Assembly: GCF_030388665.1 (NCBI RefSeq)
Contig: NZ_CP128846.1
Location: 6,088,501 to 6,152,500, forward strand
Reading direction: 5' to 3'
DNA from: Streptomyces flavofungini
GTDB taxonomy: Bacteria; Actinomycetota; Actinomycetes; Streptomycetales; Streptomycetaceae
Length of the DNA stretch: 64,000 nucleotides
Shown: positions 9,427 to 18,212 of the stretch, piece by piece
Position numbering within the stretch: the first letter of the stretch is position 1
How the letters are laid out: the number at the start of each line of letters is the position of its first letter
Notes under the pieces: generated by a model
Told to the model about the DNA's origin: nothing
Databases searched by the model: none
What the model saw: only the letters and a program-made list of their open reading frames with translations
Made by a program: the position numbers and the translations under genes

Positions 9427-10868
9427 CGGTACTCCGAAAGCCTGCGGCCGATGCCGAGCACGGCGGCCGCCGCGCCGACGACCGCGAGCACGGCCGCGCC
9501 GATCGGCAGGCCCGTCATGGCGCCCTTGCCGTCCTCGGCGGCCTGCTTGAACTCCCGCTGCTCGTGCGCGAGTGCCGCGTCGAGGGCCGCGTCCACATTG
9601 TCGAAGGACTCGCCGGTCGGCTCGTCGCTCCTGGTGCCGATGACCTTGTCGAGCGCGCCCTCGTAGTCACCCGAGTCGTCGCTCGCGCGGGCCGACTTGT
9701 GGCGTTCCTTCCACTCGGCCACGTTCGCCGCGGCGGCCGCCACGGGACGCTTGCCCGACTCGTCGTCGGCCAGCTCGGCAGCCTTGCCGAGCAGTCCCTT
9801 CTCGCCCGCCTTCGCGCCCGCGAGGCGCGCCATCTGCCGCTGGTAGGCCACGTCGAACTTGTCCTTCGTGGCGTCGTCCACGGTGACGGTCTCGGCGCCC
9901 CGGCTGACCAGGGTCAGGTTCTCGTTGCCCCGGGCCTTCAGGGAGCTGATGCGGGCGTCGTTGAGGACGTTCAGGGACTTCACGCCGCGGTCGTAGGACT
10001 CGTTCAGGCCGGAGCGGGCGAAGGTGTGCCCGCCGAGCAGCCACAGCAGCGCCACGGACGCGGCGACCGTGGCCGCCAGCAGGCCCGTGTTGAACACCCT
10101 GTTCGTCCGCCGGTAGTTGCGGTGCTGGGCCCAGCCGAGGGCGGCCAGGGTCACCACCCCGAGGGCGATCGCGGGCCAGGGGTACGGCTTCGCGTCGGCG
10201 TAGTCGTCGGTCAGGCGCTCGTTCTCCGCCTTGTAGAGCTTCTCGGCGGCCGGGAGCATCCGGGTCTGCATCGTGTCGTTCGCGTACCGCAGATAGGCGC
10301 CGCCGAGCGGCAGGCCCTGGCGGTTGTTGGCGCGGGCCCGCTCGATCAGGGCCGTGTACTGGGGGAGGAGCTTGTTCAACCGGCTCACCGACGCCGCCGA
10401 CGAGGAGTCGGAGCCCGCGTTCGACGCGGCCGTCGCGAGCTTCTCGCCGGCCCGGTCGATGTCCCGCTGATACCGCTCGCGGACCTTCGCGGGCTCCTGG
10501 CCGCCCGCCAGGAAGCCGCTGGACGCGGCCGTGTTGGCGTCCGCGAGGGAGCGGTAGATCGCGGCGGCGTCGTTGCTCAGCGGCTGGCTGCGGTTCAGGA
10601 CGCGGTCCGCCGCGTCCGCCCGGGAGGTCGTCTGCCAGGCCGTGACCGCGCCGAACGCCAGGACCAGGGCCGCGAGGACCGCGCCGATGGCGCGCAGCCT
10701 GCCCGGCTCCGTCGTCGCCGCCGCGCGCAGGCGGTCCACTCCTTCCGCCCACGCCGTGCTTCTTCCTGGCGCGGGCGCCTGGTGCGGTGGGCTCGCTGTC
10801 TGCTGCTTCGGCAGTGGTGGACTCGTGGGTGCGGGCGCGTGCGGTGGTGCCTGTGGTGGGTGTGTCAC
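9423..10868 (-). CDS. glnX: GlnX-like four-helix membrane signalling protein
   Basis: The start is GTG at 10868, chosen because AAGGGGGAGG lies 8-10 nt upstream; a longer frame from 10949 lacks such a site. The 481 residues contain a Pro-rich cytoplasmic tail and four predicted membrane helices: AIGAVLAALVLAFGAVTAW, then PAIALGVVTLAALGW, GLLAATVAASVALLWLLGG and the C-terminal GAAVLAVVGAAAAVLGIG. Helix-rich extracytoplasmic loops of ~140 and ~150 residues separate helices 1-2 and 3-4. Order and overlap with glnH and pknG match the mycobacterial glnX-glnH-pknG operon, where GlnX passes ligand-bound GlnH status to PknG. Assignment rests on topology and synteny; sequence similarity was not computed. 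Confidence 0.82.
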   Translation of the reverse strand: MTHPPQAPPHAPAPTSPPLPKQQTASPPHQAPAPGRSTAWAEGVDRLRAAATTEPGRLRAIGAVLAALVLAFGAVTAWQTTSRADAADRVLNRSQPLSNDAAAIYRSLADANTAASSGFLAGGQEPAKVRERYQRDIDRAGEKLATAASNAGSDSSSAASVSRLNKLLPQYTALIERARANNRQGLPLGGAYLRYANDTMQTRMLPAAEKLYKAENERLTDDYADAKPYPWPAIALGVVTLAALGWAQHRNYRRTNRVFNTGLLAATVAASVALLWLLGGHTFARSGLNESYDRGVKSLNVLNDARISSLKARGNENLTLVSRGAETVTVDDATKDKFDVAYQRQMARLAGAKAGEKGLLGKAAELADDESGKRPVAAAAANVAEWKERHKSARASDDSGDYEGALDKVIGTRSDEPTGESFDNVDAALDAALAHEQREFKQAAEDGKGAMTGLPIGAAVLAVVGAAAAVLGIGRRLSEYR

Positions 10869-11120
10869 CTGACCTCGACCTCCCCCTTGGTCGTCGGACT
10901 GCCCTTCCTTCCGGGCCTTGGTGGCTGCGGAAGCAGTGCACGGCCGCAAGTATCGCCGCAGGGGGCGACATCCGCACAGGGCTTGACTCGATCTTGTGCG
11001 GATTGGTGGGCCACCGGGTGCCTTTGAACACGCGTCGGGGGCGTGTTCGGTTCCCGTACGGGCGCTGGCCGGGGGCCTTGGGGGGGCTTGGAGGGCTTGG
11101 GAGCTGTTCTCGCCGGTGTC
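10869..11120. other. Upstream region of the glnX-pknG locus
   Basis: No convincing gene. It should hold the promoter of the long minus-strand signalling operon. The minus strand has A/T-richer bases near 10983-11028, but I could not identify a clear -10/-35 pair. Confidence 0.5.
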
Positions 11121-11190
11121 CCCTTCGGGTGGGACAGCCTCCGCCGATCGGCGCTTCGCGCCTCGTCCTCAAGCGCCGGACGGGCTGATA
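11121..11190 (+). repeat. Dispersed Streptomyces intergenic repeat, copy A
   Basis: A 70-bp stretch built from CCCTTCGGGTGGGACAG, CCGATCGGCGCTTCGCG, CTCGTCCTCAAGCGC and CGGACGGGCTGA. The same order of blocks recurs at 23572-23640 and its last part at 35475-35510. The hairpin-like blocks (CGATCGGCG, GCGCTTCGCGC) suggest a REP-like intergenic element. Confidence 0.7.
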
Positions 11191-11204
11191 CTGCCTGGGC
11201 CAGG

Positions 11205-11245
11205 CCGGAATGCCCCCTCCGGCCAGCCCGGAATGCCCCCTCCGG
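11205..11245. repeat. Two 18-bp direct repeats
   Basis: CCGGAATGCCCCCTCCGG occurs twice, at 11205-11222 and 11228-11245, separated by 5 bp. Each copy has self-complementary ends (CCGGA/TCCGG) and could form a small hairpin downstream of the kinase gene. Confidence 0.75.
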
Positions 11246-11246
11246 T

Positions 11247-11310
11247 CGGGCTGAGATGTCCTCCGGCAGGTAGCTCGCTCCGCCCCCCGGCCGGAGGACG
11301 TCTCAGCCCG
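11247..11310 (-). terminator. Large hairpin after the sugar-kinase gene
   Basis: Two 21-bp inverted arms, 11247-11267 and 11290-11310, match at 20 of 21 positions and enclose a 22-nt loop. The hairpin begins ~20 nt past the kinase stop at 11331, so it is a probable transcription end for the minus-strand sugar operon. No long T-run follows it. Confidence 0.7.
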
Positions 11311-11330
11311 GCCGGGGAGCGGAGCGCGGG

Positions 11331-12347
11331 CTACCCGTCGGAGCTGTAGTGCGCCCGTGCCCGTGCGTGCGCCCCCGCTGGTGCGCCCAGTTCGTCCAGG
11401 CCCAGGAGGATCGCGCCCAGGACCGGGCTCTCCGTCACCACGCGGGGGGTCGCCTTGGGGGCGCGTTCGGCGAGGAGGGTGCGGATGGTGTCGTCGAGGC
11501 GGGGGTGGCGGGCCGCCAGGACGCTGCCGCCGAGGAGGACGGGGGCCGCCTCGTCGAGGAGGTCGAGGCGGGTGAGGGCCACGGTGGACATCGCCACGAC
11601 CTCCTCGGCCATGCGGTCGACCAGGGAGCAGGCGATCCGGTCGCCGGTGGCCGCCGTGGCGAACAGGACGGGGGTCAGCTCGTGCTGGCGGGCGGGCTTG
11701 ATGTGGCCGAGGTGCAGGGCCTCGATGAGGGCGTACATGGACGGCAGGCCGAAGTGCGCGGGCAGGGCGGTCATGAGGGCCGTGGGGCCGCCCCTGCCGT
11801 CCTCCGCGCGGGCCGCGTGCCACAGCGCCTCCTGGGCGAGGTGGCCGCCGCCGCCCCAGTCGCCGGAGATCTTGCCGATCGCGGGGAAGCGGGCCGTGCG
11901 GCCGTCCGGCAGCATGCCCACGCAGTTGATGCCCGCCCCGCACACCACCGCGACCCCGCGCGGCTCGGCGTCCTCGACCAGGCCCGCCCTGAGGATCGCG
12001 AAGGTGTCGTTGCGGACGTCCACGCTGGTGCTCCAGCCGCGCCGCCGCAGCGCGGCCGCCAACTCCCGTTCCTCCACCGGGAGATCGGCGTTGGCCAGAC
12101 ACGCGGAGACGTGCCCGACCGAGGTGGGACCGGCCGCGCCGAGGGCGGCGGTGACCGCCTCGGCGAGGGTGTCCACGGCGGTCTCCACGCCGACCAGCGG
12201 GGGCTGGAAGCCGCCCCCGCGGGCCGCGCCGACGACCTCGCCGGCCGCCGTGACCACCGCGACGTCGGTCTTGCTGTTGCCCGCGTCGATGGCGAGCAGG
12301 GACGCGGACGCCGAAGGGTCCGCGCCGTGCGGTCTGCTCAGGCCCAC
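11331..12347 (-). CDS. BadF/BcrA-family sugar kinase (N-acetylglucosamine kinase-like)
   Basis: 338 residues from GTG at 12347, overlapping the GH4 stop by 10 bp. Actin-like ATPase motifs are visible: LLAIDAGNSKTDVAVV (phosphate 1), DVRNDTFAIL, AVVCGAGINCVG (phosphate 2), GDWGGGGHL and LLGGSVL (adenosine). This is the BadF/BadG/BcrA ATPase family that includes N-acetylglucosamine kinases. The product probably phosphorylates the monosaccharide released by the neighbouring glycosidase. It is the last gene of the ROK/ABC/GH4 operon and is translationally coupled to GH4. The exact sugar (glucose, GlcNAc or another) cannot be read from sequence. Confidence 0.88.
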   Translation of the reverse strand: MGLSRPHGADPSASASLLAIDAGNSKTDVAVVTAAGEVVGAARGGGFQPPLVGVETAVDTLAEAVTAALGAAGPTSVGHVSACLANADLPVEERELAAALRRRGWSTSVDVRNDTFAILRAGLVEDAEPRGVAVVCGAGINCVGMLPDGRTARFPAIGKISGDWGGGGHLAQEALWHAARAEDGRGGPTALMTALPAHFGLPSMYALIEALHLGHIKPARQHELTPVLFATAATGDRIACSLVDRMAEEVVAMSTVALTRLDLLDEAAPVLLGGSVLAARHPRLDDTIRTLLAERAPKATPRVVTESPVLGAILLGLDELGAPAGAHARARAHYSSDG

Positions 12348-13603
12348 GCCAGGTGCTCCCGGTTGTGTGCGAGGAGGTCGTCCGTGAGCTTCTCCGCGTA
12401 CTCGTACTGACCCACCAGCGGGTGGGCGAGCAGCGCCTTGAAGACGCGGTCGCGGCCGCCGTGCAGGGCGGCGTGCAGCGCCAGGTCCTCGTAGGCGGTG
12501 ACGTTCGCGATCAGGCCGGAGAAGAGCGGGTCGAGGGTCGGGACGGGCAGGGGCTTCGCGCCGGATCCGTCCACGGACGCCTGGACCTCGATGACCGCGT
12601 CGTCGGGGAGGAAGGGCAGGGTGCCGTTGTTGTGGGTGTTGACCACCTGGTACGGGCTGCCGCTACCGCTGAGGAGAGAGGCGGCGAGGTCGACCGCCGC
12701 CTCCGAGTAGAAGGCGCCGCCGCGCTTGGCCAGCAGCTCCGGCTTCTCGTCGAGCGCCGGGTCGCCGTACATCTTCAGCAACTGCTCCTCCATCGCGGCC
12801 ACTTCGGCGGCGCGCGAGGGCTTGGTGCGCAGCTCCCGTACGACCGCGTCGTGCTGGTAGTAGTAGCGCAGGTAGTACGACGGGACGACGCCGAGGCGGT
12901 CGACGAGGGACTGCGGCATGTGCAGGTCCTCGGCGACGGCCTCGCCGTGCTCGGCGAGCAGCTTCGGCAGCACGTTCTCGCCGCCGGGGCCGCCGAGGCG
13001 CACGCCCAGCTCCCAGGTGAGGTGGTTGAGGCCGACGTGGTCCAGGTGCACCTGGCCGGGGTCGACGCCCAGGTGCGCGGCGAACTTCCGCTGGAAGCCG
13101 ATGGCGACGTTGCACAGGCCGACGGCCTTGTGCCCGGCCTGGAGCAGGGCGCGGGTGACGATGCCGACGGGGTTGGTGAAGTCGATGATCCACGCGTTCG
13201 GGTTGGTGCGGCGGACGCGTTCGGCGATGTCGAGGACGACGGGGACCGTGCGCAGCGCCTTGGCGAGGCCGCCCGCGCCGGTGGTCTCCTGGCCGACGCA
13301 GCCGCAGTCGAGGGGCCACGTCTCGTCCTGCTGCCGGGCCGCCTGGCCGCCGACGCGCAGCTGGAGCAGGACCGCGTCGGCGTCGGCGACGCCCGCGTCC
13401 ACGTCGGACGTGGTGACGATGCGGCCCGGGTGGTCCTGCTTGGCGAAGATGCGGCGGGCGAGGCCGCCGACCAGCTCCAGGCGGTCGGCCGCCGGGTCGA
13501 CGAGGACGAGCTCCTCGATCGGCAGGGTGTCCCTCAGCCGCGCGAATCCGTCGATGAGTTCGGGTGTGTAGGTCGAGCCTCCGCCGACCACTGCGAGCTT
13601 CAT
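12338..13603 (-). CDS. GH4 family 6-phospho-beta-glucosidase-type glycosidase
   Basis: 421 residues, ATG at 13603 with AAAGGG upstream. An N-terminal Rossmann motif (KLAVVGGGSTYTPEL) binds NAD. DFTNPVGIVTRAL, GLCNVAIGF (metal-binding Cys) and GLNHLTW (metal-binding His) are the GH4 signature. GH4 enzymes cleave glycosides by an oxidation-elimination mechanism using NAD and Mn2+. Bacterial members usually act on 6-phospho-glycosides, but Streptomyces homologues sit with ABC importers rather than PTS, so the substrate may be an unphosphorylated disaccharide. It lies between the second permease (8-bp gap) and the kinase (10-bp overlap), giving an import-cleave-phosphorylate route. Confidence 0.93.
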   Translation of the reverse strand: MKLAVVGGGSTYTPELIDGFARLRDTLPIEELVLVDPAADRLELVGGLARRIFAKQDHPGRIVTTSDVDAGVADADAVLLQLRVGGQAARQQDETWPLDCGCVGQETTGAGGLAKALRTVPVVLDIAERVRRTNPNAWIIDFTNPVGIVTRALLQAGHKAVGLCNVAIGFQRKFAAHLGVDPGQVHLDHVGLNHLTWELGVRLGGPGGENVLPKLLAEHGEAVAEDLHMPQSLVDRLGVVPSYYLRYYYQHDAVVRELRTKPSRAAEVAAMEEQLLKMYGDPALDEKPELLAKRGGAFYSEAAVDLAASLLSGSGSPYQVVNTHNNGTLPFLPDDAVIEVQASVDGSGAKPLPVPTLDPLFSGLIANVTAYEDLALHAALHGGRDRVFKALLAHPLVGQYEYAEKLTDDLLAHNREHLAWA

Positions 13604-13611
13604 GTGCTGAA

Positions 13612-14523
13612 TCAGCCCTTTACTCCGGTGAGGGTGACGCCTTCGACGAAGGCTTTCTGTGCGAAGAAGAAGATGACGATGACCGGAGCCATGACCAGGA
13701 GGGTTGCCGCCATGGTCATGTTCCAGTTCACCATGTGGGCGCTCTTGAAGGATTCGAGGCCGTAGCTGAGGGTCCAGGAGCCCGGGTCCTGCGCGGCGTA
13801 GATCTGCGGGCCGAAGTAGTCGTTCCAGCAGTAGAAGAACTGGAACAGGGCGATGGCCGCGATGCCGGGCTTGGCCATCGGCACGATGATCCTCAGCAGG
13901 GTCCTGACCTCGCCGCAGCCGTCGACGCGCGCCGACTCGATGTACTCCTTGGGAATCGTCAGGAGGAACTGGCGGAGCAGGAAGATCGAGTACGCGTCAC
14001 CGAACGCCATCGGGATGATCAGCGGCCACAGCGTGCCCGACAGGTGGAACTGCTGGGCCCACACCAGGTACATCGGGATCACGATGACCTGCGGCGGCAG
14101 CATCATCGTCGAGATGACCAGGAGCATCGCGGTGCGGCGGCCGCGGAAGCGGAACTTGGCGAGGGCGTACGCCACGGGGATCGCCGAGCAGACCGTGAAG
14201 AGGGTGCCGAGCCCCGCGTACATCAGGGAGTTGCGCCACCAGGTGAGGAAGCCGTCCGTCTCGAAGACGGCCTTGTAGTTCTCCCAGTGCCAGGAGGACG
14301 GCCACAGGTCGCCGCTCATCGCCTGCGAGTCGCTCATCACGGACGTCAGGAAGACGAACACGAAGGGCAGGATGAAGAGCAGGGCCACGGCGATGGCGAC
14401 GCTGTGCACGGCGATCCAGTGCAGGACGCGCTTGCGGCGGGCGCGGGCGGCCTCGGGGCCGCGCGAGCGCACGGGGGTGTCGGTGGCCTTCGGAGCGGGC
14501 GCGCTGAGTGTCGTGGAAGTCAT
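13612..14523 (-). CDS. Sugar ABC transporter permease (MalG/CUT1 type)
   Basis: 303 residues from ATG at 14523. Six predicted membrane helices begin with VALLFILPFVFVFLTSV, and the EAA cytoplasmic loop that contacts the ATPase is present (EYIESARVDGCGEVRTLLRI). The long N-terminal tail and the C-terminal VEGVTLTGVKG are typical of the MalG group. It pairs with the permease 6 bp upstream and with the lipoprotein at 15476-16816. No ATPase is encoded here, which is usual in Streptomyces, where the shared ATPase MsiK energises several CUT1 importers. Confidence 0.93.
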   Translation of the reverse strand: MTSTTLSAPAPKATDTPVRSRGPEAARARRKRVLHWIAVHSVAIAVALLFILPFVFVFLTSVMSDSQAMSGDLWPSSWHWENYKAVFETDGFLTWWRNSLMYAGLGTLFTVCSAIPVAYALAKFRFRGRRTAMLLVISTMMLPPQVIVIPMYLVWAQQFHLSGTLWPLIIPMAFGDAYSIFLLRQFLLTIPKEYIESARVDGCGEVRTLLRIIVPMAKPGIAAIALFQFFYCWNDYFGPQIYAAQDPGSWTLSYGLESFKSAHMVNWNMTMAATLLVMAPVIVIFFFAQKAFVEGVTLTGVKG

Positions 14524-14529
14524 CGGTGA

Positions 14530-15462
14530 TCAGTCCTCCGCCGAGAGCAGGCCGGAGCGCTTGCGCATCAGCAGCATCGTCACGGCCATGGCGATGGCGA
14601 AGAGCACGAGCGAGAGCACGCACGCCGCACCGGTGTTGAAGTTCTGGAAGCCCATCTGGTACACGAGCTGGGGGACCGTGAGGGTCGAGTGGTCGGGATA
14701 GCCGGGCTGGACCACCGAGCCGGGTCCGATGTTGACGCCGGAGGCGACCTTTCCGGCGACCAGGGCCTGGGTGTAGTACTGCATGGTCTGGACGACCCCG
14801 GTGACCACCGCGAACATCACGATCGGTGTGATGCTCGGCCAGGTCACGTACCGGAACTTCGCCCAGGGGCCCGCGCCGTCCAGCTCGGCCGCCTCGTACT
14901 GCTCCTTGGGGACGTCGAGCAGTGCCGCCATGAAGATCACCATCAGGTCGCCGATGCCCCACAGGGAGAGCATCACGAGCGACGGTTTGGCCCAGTTCGG
15001 GTCGTTGAACCAGGTCGGCGCGGAGATGCCGACCTTGGAGAGGATCTCGTTGACCGGGCCCGAGCCGGGGTTGAGGAGGAAGACGAAGGCGACCGTGGCC
15101 GCCACCGGCGGGGCCAGGTAGGGGATGTAGAAGGCGGTACGGAAGAAGCCGACGCCGCTCTTCAGCTTCGTCACGAGCAGCCCCAGCGAGAGCCCGAAGA
15201 CCACCCGCAGCGCCACCATCACCACGACCAGCCACAGCGTGTTCCACAGCGCGGGGCCGAACAGCGGCATCTGTTCGAACACGTACCGCCAGTTCTTCAG
15301 GCCCACGAACGTGGGCTCCTTGATCTGGTTGTAGTGCATGAACGAGAAGTAGACGGTGGCGATCAGCGGATACAGGAAGAAGACGCTGAAGCCGATCAGC
15401 CAGGGGGAGAGGAAGCCGAGCACGCGCAGTCTGTGGCGCGCCGGGGGTGAGAGTGTGGCCAT
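14530..15462 (-). CDS. Sugar ABC transporter permease (MalF/CUT1 type)
   Basis: 310 residues, ATG at 15462 after a strong GAGGAGGG site. Six predicted helices; the N-terminus LGFLSPWLIGFSVFFLYPLI and the EAA loop EQYEAAELDGAGPWAKFRYV identify the MalF-like partner. It lies 13 bp after the binding-protein gene, so the three transport genes are one transcript. Presumed substrate: an oligosaccharide or glycoside passed to the GH4 enzyme. Confidence 0.93.
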   Translation of the reverse strand: MATLSPPARHRLRVLGFLSPWLIGFSVFFLYPLIATVYFSFMHYNQIKEPTFVGLKNWRYVFEQMPLFGPALWNTLWLVVVMVALRVVFGLSLGLLVTKLKSGVGFFRTAFYIPYLAPPVAATVAFVFLLNPGSGPVNEILSKVGISAPTWFNDPNWAKPSLVMLSLWGIGDLMVIFMAALLDVPKEQYEAAELDGAGPWAKFRYVTWPSITPIVMFAVVTGVVQTMQYYTQALVAGKVASGVNIGPGSVVQPGYPDHSTLTVPQLVYQMGFQNFNTGAACVLSLVLFAIAMAVTMLLMRKRSGLLSAED

Positions 15463-15475
15463 GGCGGGGCCCTCC

Positions 15476-16816
15476 TCAGTTCTCTGACTGGAGGTTGTCG
15501 GCGTCGATCTGGTCGTCGAGTTTCTTCAGGCCCTCGCGCAGGTTCTTCTCGTGCCCGGCCTCGACGGAGTACCCGAAGTCCCCGAACGAGACGATGTAGG
15601 CGCCGCCGTTGGTGGACGGGGGCATGGCCTGGCTGTACTTGCTCTGCAGGATCCGGAAGAAGGTGCGGAACTTCGGATCGGCGTCCAGCTTCGGGGACTT
15701 GAGGGCCGCGAAGGTCGAAGGGACGTTGTGGATGGCGTTGGCGAAGTTCACGACCTGGTCGGTGTCGGCGGTCAGGAACCGCACCAGCTCCCACGCCGCG
15801 TTCTGGTGCCTGCTGCTGTGCGCGATGCCTGCGACGGTGCCGGTGATGAAGCCCCGGCCGTACGCCTCCGCCTGGTCGTCCGGCACCGGCAGCGGCGCCA
15901 CGCCCCAGTCGAACTTCGCCTTCGCGTCCTTCAGCATCAGCCCGCGCCACTCGCCGTCCAGGAGCATGGCGACCTTCTGGGTGAGGAAGGCGTTCTGGCT
16001 GGACATCTCGTCGCCGAAGGTCGAGCGGAACTTCTCCAGGTCCTTGAACCCGCCCTGGGCGTCGAGCAGTTCGTTCGTCGTCTTGAAGTAGTCGTAGGAG
16101 GCGGGTTCCTTCGCGAGCCGGGACTTGCCGTCGGCGTCGAAGTACCGCGGGCCCCACTGCGCGAAGAGGCGGTCGGCGGTGCCCTGGTAGAGCCGGAAGT
16201 TGGGCATGTAGCCGACCCGCTCGTACGAGTCCTTGCCGCTGCGCACGGTCAGCTTCTTCGCCGCCGCCTTCAGCTCCGACATGGTGCGCGGCGGGCGGGC
16301 GATGCCCGCCTCCTTGAAGGCGTCCTTGTTGTAGTACATGCCGTACGCGTCCGCGAGGAGCGGGAGCGCGCACTGGGTGCCCTCGTAACTCGTGTAGTCG
16401 AGGAGGGTCTTGGGGAACGTCTTCTTCTTGTCGAGTCCGGTCTTCTTCATGAAGGGGTCGAGGTCGACCCACATGCCGGAGTCGCAGTACTGGCCGACGT
16501 TGTTGGTGGTGAAGGAGACCACCACGTCGGGGGATTCGCCGCCGCCCGCCCTGAGGGCCTGGTTGATGGTGGAGTCGGGGACGTTGCCGGTCGCCTTGAC
16601 GTCGATGTTCGGGTGCAGCTTCTCGAATCGCTCGATGCTCTTGTTGATCGCCTCGACCTCGCCGGGCGCCGACCAGCCGTGCCAGAACTTCAGCGTCACG
16701 GGCTTGGTCGGATCGTCGTCGGCGCTGCCGGTGCTCGGGTTGGCACATCCGGCCAAGAGCAGTCCGGCCGCGGTCAGGGCGGCGGGCACGCGGGTGCGTA
16801 TGCGCCATCGCGGCAT
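15476..16816 (-). CDS. Sugar ABC transporter solute-binding lipoprotein
   Basis: 446 residues, ATG at 16816 with AAAGGA 9 nt upstream. The signal peptide ends in the lipobox LLLAGC, so the protein is lipid-anchored outside the membrane. The mature part begins TLKFWHGWSAPGEVEAINKS, characteristic of family 1 (maltose-type) binding proteins. Later segments such as SPDVVVSFTTNNVGQYC and LLDGEWRGLML also fit. It delivers its ligand to the two downstream permeases. Ligand identity is unknown; the operon suggests a disaccharide or chito-/cello-oligosaccharide. Confidence 0.93.
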   Translation of the reverse strand: MPRWRIRTRVPAALTAAGLLLAGCANPSTGSADDDPTKPVTLKFWHGWSAPGEVEAINKSIERFEKLHPNIDVKATGNVPDSTINQALRAGGGESPDVVVSFTTNNVGQYCDSGMWVDLDPFMKKTGLDKKKTFPKTLLDYTSYEGTQCALPLLADAYGMYYNKDAFKEAGIARPPRTMSELKAAAKKLTVRSGKDSYERVGYMPNFRLYQGTADRLFAQWGPRYFDADGKSRLAKEPASYDYFKTTNELLDAQGGFKDLEKFRSTFGDEMSSQNAFLTQKVAMLLDGEWRGLMLKDAKAKFDWGVAPLPVPDDQAEAYGRGFITGTVAGIAHSSRHQNAAWELVRFLTADTDQVVNFANAIHNVPSTFAALKSPKLDADPKFRTFFRILQSKYSQAMPPSTNGGAYIVSFGDFGYSVEAGHEKNLREGLKKLDDQIDADNLQSEN

Positions 16817-16837
16817 GGCGGACGTCCTTTGTGAGAG

Positions 16838-16921
16838 GCGGTGTCGGGGAAGGGAAGGGACGGGACGGGACGGGAGGCGAAGGGGAGGGGAGGCGAAGGG
16901 GAGGGGCGAAGGGGAGCGAGC
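16838..16921 (+). repeat. G-rich short tandem repeats upstream of the binding-protein gene
   Basis: Short purine repeats, first GGGAAGGGAAGGGACGGGAC units, then GAAGGGGAGGGGAGGC units. The tract lies in the spacer between the ROK gene and the lipoprotein gene, so the mRNA carries the C-rich complement. The + strand has many runs of 3-4 G and could form a G-quadruplex. Confidence 0.7.
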
Positions 16922-16982
16922 CAGAGGGTGACGAAGGAGGTGACGGAGGGGGCGTGCCGTGGCTCAGGCGGTGTGCCGGGGC

Positions 16983-18164
16983 TCAGGCGGTGTCGAAGAG
17001 CGTGTCGCGGGCCTGGGTGAGGGCGGTGCGCAGGGCGCCGGTGAGGATCGGGTCGCCGTCCAGCTCGCTGATCCGCAGGAGCGGGCGCGGCAGGGCGAGG
17101 CCGGTCATCTCCTCCTCGACGCGCAGGAGCAGCTCCTCGCCGCCCGACTTGGCCACCTGGCCGGACAGGACGACGAGTTCGGGGTCGACCACCGCGACGA
17201 CCGCGGCGAGACCGGTGGCGATGTGCCCGGCGAGCTCGTCGCGCATTACGGGGTCGGCGAGCGCCTCGTCGAGCGGCCTGCCGCCCGCGCGCTCGCGGAC
17301 CACGGCGCCGGAGACGAGGCTCTCGAAGCCGCCCCGGTACGCGTCGGGCGTCGCCTCCGGGCCGCCGCGCAGCAGCGGGGCGCCCGGCACCGGCATGTAG
17401 CCGATCTCGCCCGCGCCGCCGGTCGCGCCGCGCAGCAGCACGCCGCCGAGCACGATCGCCGCGCCCACGCCCTCGTCCAGCCAGGCGAGCACGAAGTTGT
17501 CGTTGTCCTGCGCCGCGCCCTCGTACTGCTCGGCGATGGCGGCGAGGTTCACGTCGTTCTCGATGGTCACCGGGGTGCCGAGGACCTCGGCGAGCTCGGC
17601 GCGCAGGGTGCGCGAGTGCCAGCCGGGCAGGTGCGGGGCGTAGCGCAGCCGGCCGTCGTGCGGGTCGATGGCGCCGGGGGTGCCGATGACGGTGGCGCGC
17701 AGGTCGTGGTGGCCGAGCCCGGCCTTGGCGAGGGCGCCGTCCACGGCCTCCACGACCAGCTGGGCGGTGCGGTGGCGGATGTCCTCGGCTACGGCTGCGG
17801 CCTCGATGCGCTGCCTGCCCACCTCGCGCCCGGTGACGTCGGCGACCAGGGCGGTGATGCCGGTGGGGTCGGCGGACAGGGCGGCGACGTGGCCGACGGC
17901 CGGGTCGATCTCGTACAGGACGGCGTTGGGGCCCGGGCGGCCGCTCTGGCGGCCGGTGGTGCGCACCAGGCCCGCGCTCTCCAGACGGCTCAGGAGCTGG
18001 GAGGTGGTGGGCTTGGACAGGCCCGTCAGCTCGCCGATGCGGGTGCGGGTGAGGGGGCCGTGGGCGGCGAGCAGGTCGAGCGCGGCGCGGTCGTTCATGG
18101 CGCGGAGCACGCGGGGCGTGCCCGGCACGCCGGGAGAACCATTGGATGGGGTGGTTCCAGCCAT
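16983..18164 (-). CDS. ROK-family transcriptional repressor
   Basis: The N-terminal winged helix-turn-helix (LDLLAAHGPLTRTRIGELTG, SKPTTSQLLSRLESAGLV) is followed by a ROK sugar-kinase-like domain (VIGTPGAIDP, IENDVNLAAIAEQ). I chose ATG 18164, which has AGGTG 9 nt upstream. An in-frame GTG at 18209 would put the start almost on the operator, and GTG 18176 is also possible. The ROK zinc-binding motif is not obvious. The gene precedes the sugar operon on the same strand and very likely represses it and itself, with the imported sugar as inducer. Family certain, start uncertain. Confidence 0.92.
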   Translation of the reverse strand: MAGTTPSNGSPGVPGTPRVLRAMNDRAALDLLAAHGPLTRTRIGELTGLSKPTTSQLLSRLESAGLVRTTGRQSGRPGPNAVLYEIDPAVGHVAALSADPTGITALVADVTGREVGRQRIEAAAVAEDIRHRTAQLVVEAVDGALAKAGLGHHDLRATVIGTPGAIDPHDGRLRYAPHLPGWHSRTLRAELAEVLGTPVTIENDVNLAAIAEQYEGAAQDNDNFVLAWLDEGVGAAIVLGGVLLRGATGGAGEIGYMPVPGAPLLRGGPEATPDAYRGGFESLVSGAVVRERAGGRPLDEALADPVMRDELAGHIATGLAAVVAVVDPELVVLSGQVAKSGGEELLLRVEEEMTGLALPRPLLRISELDGDPILTGALRTALTQARDTLFDTA

Positions 18165-18212
18165 CGCTGACGACACCTGCCCTTCGGCGACCCGCCTCCC
18201 CGAGTTCACTGT

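Noticed and set aside
10983..11010. TTGACT as a promoter -35
   Set aside because: It points away from glnX, no -10 follows at 16-18 bp and there is no plus-strand gene to serve.
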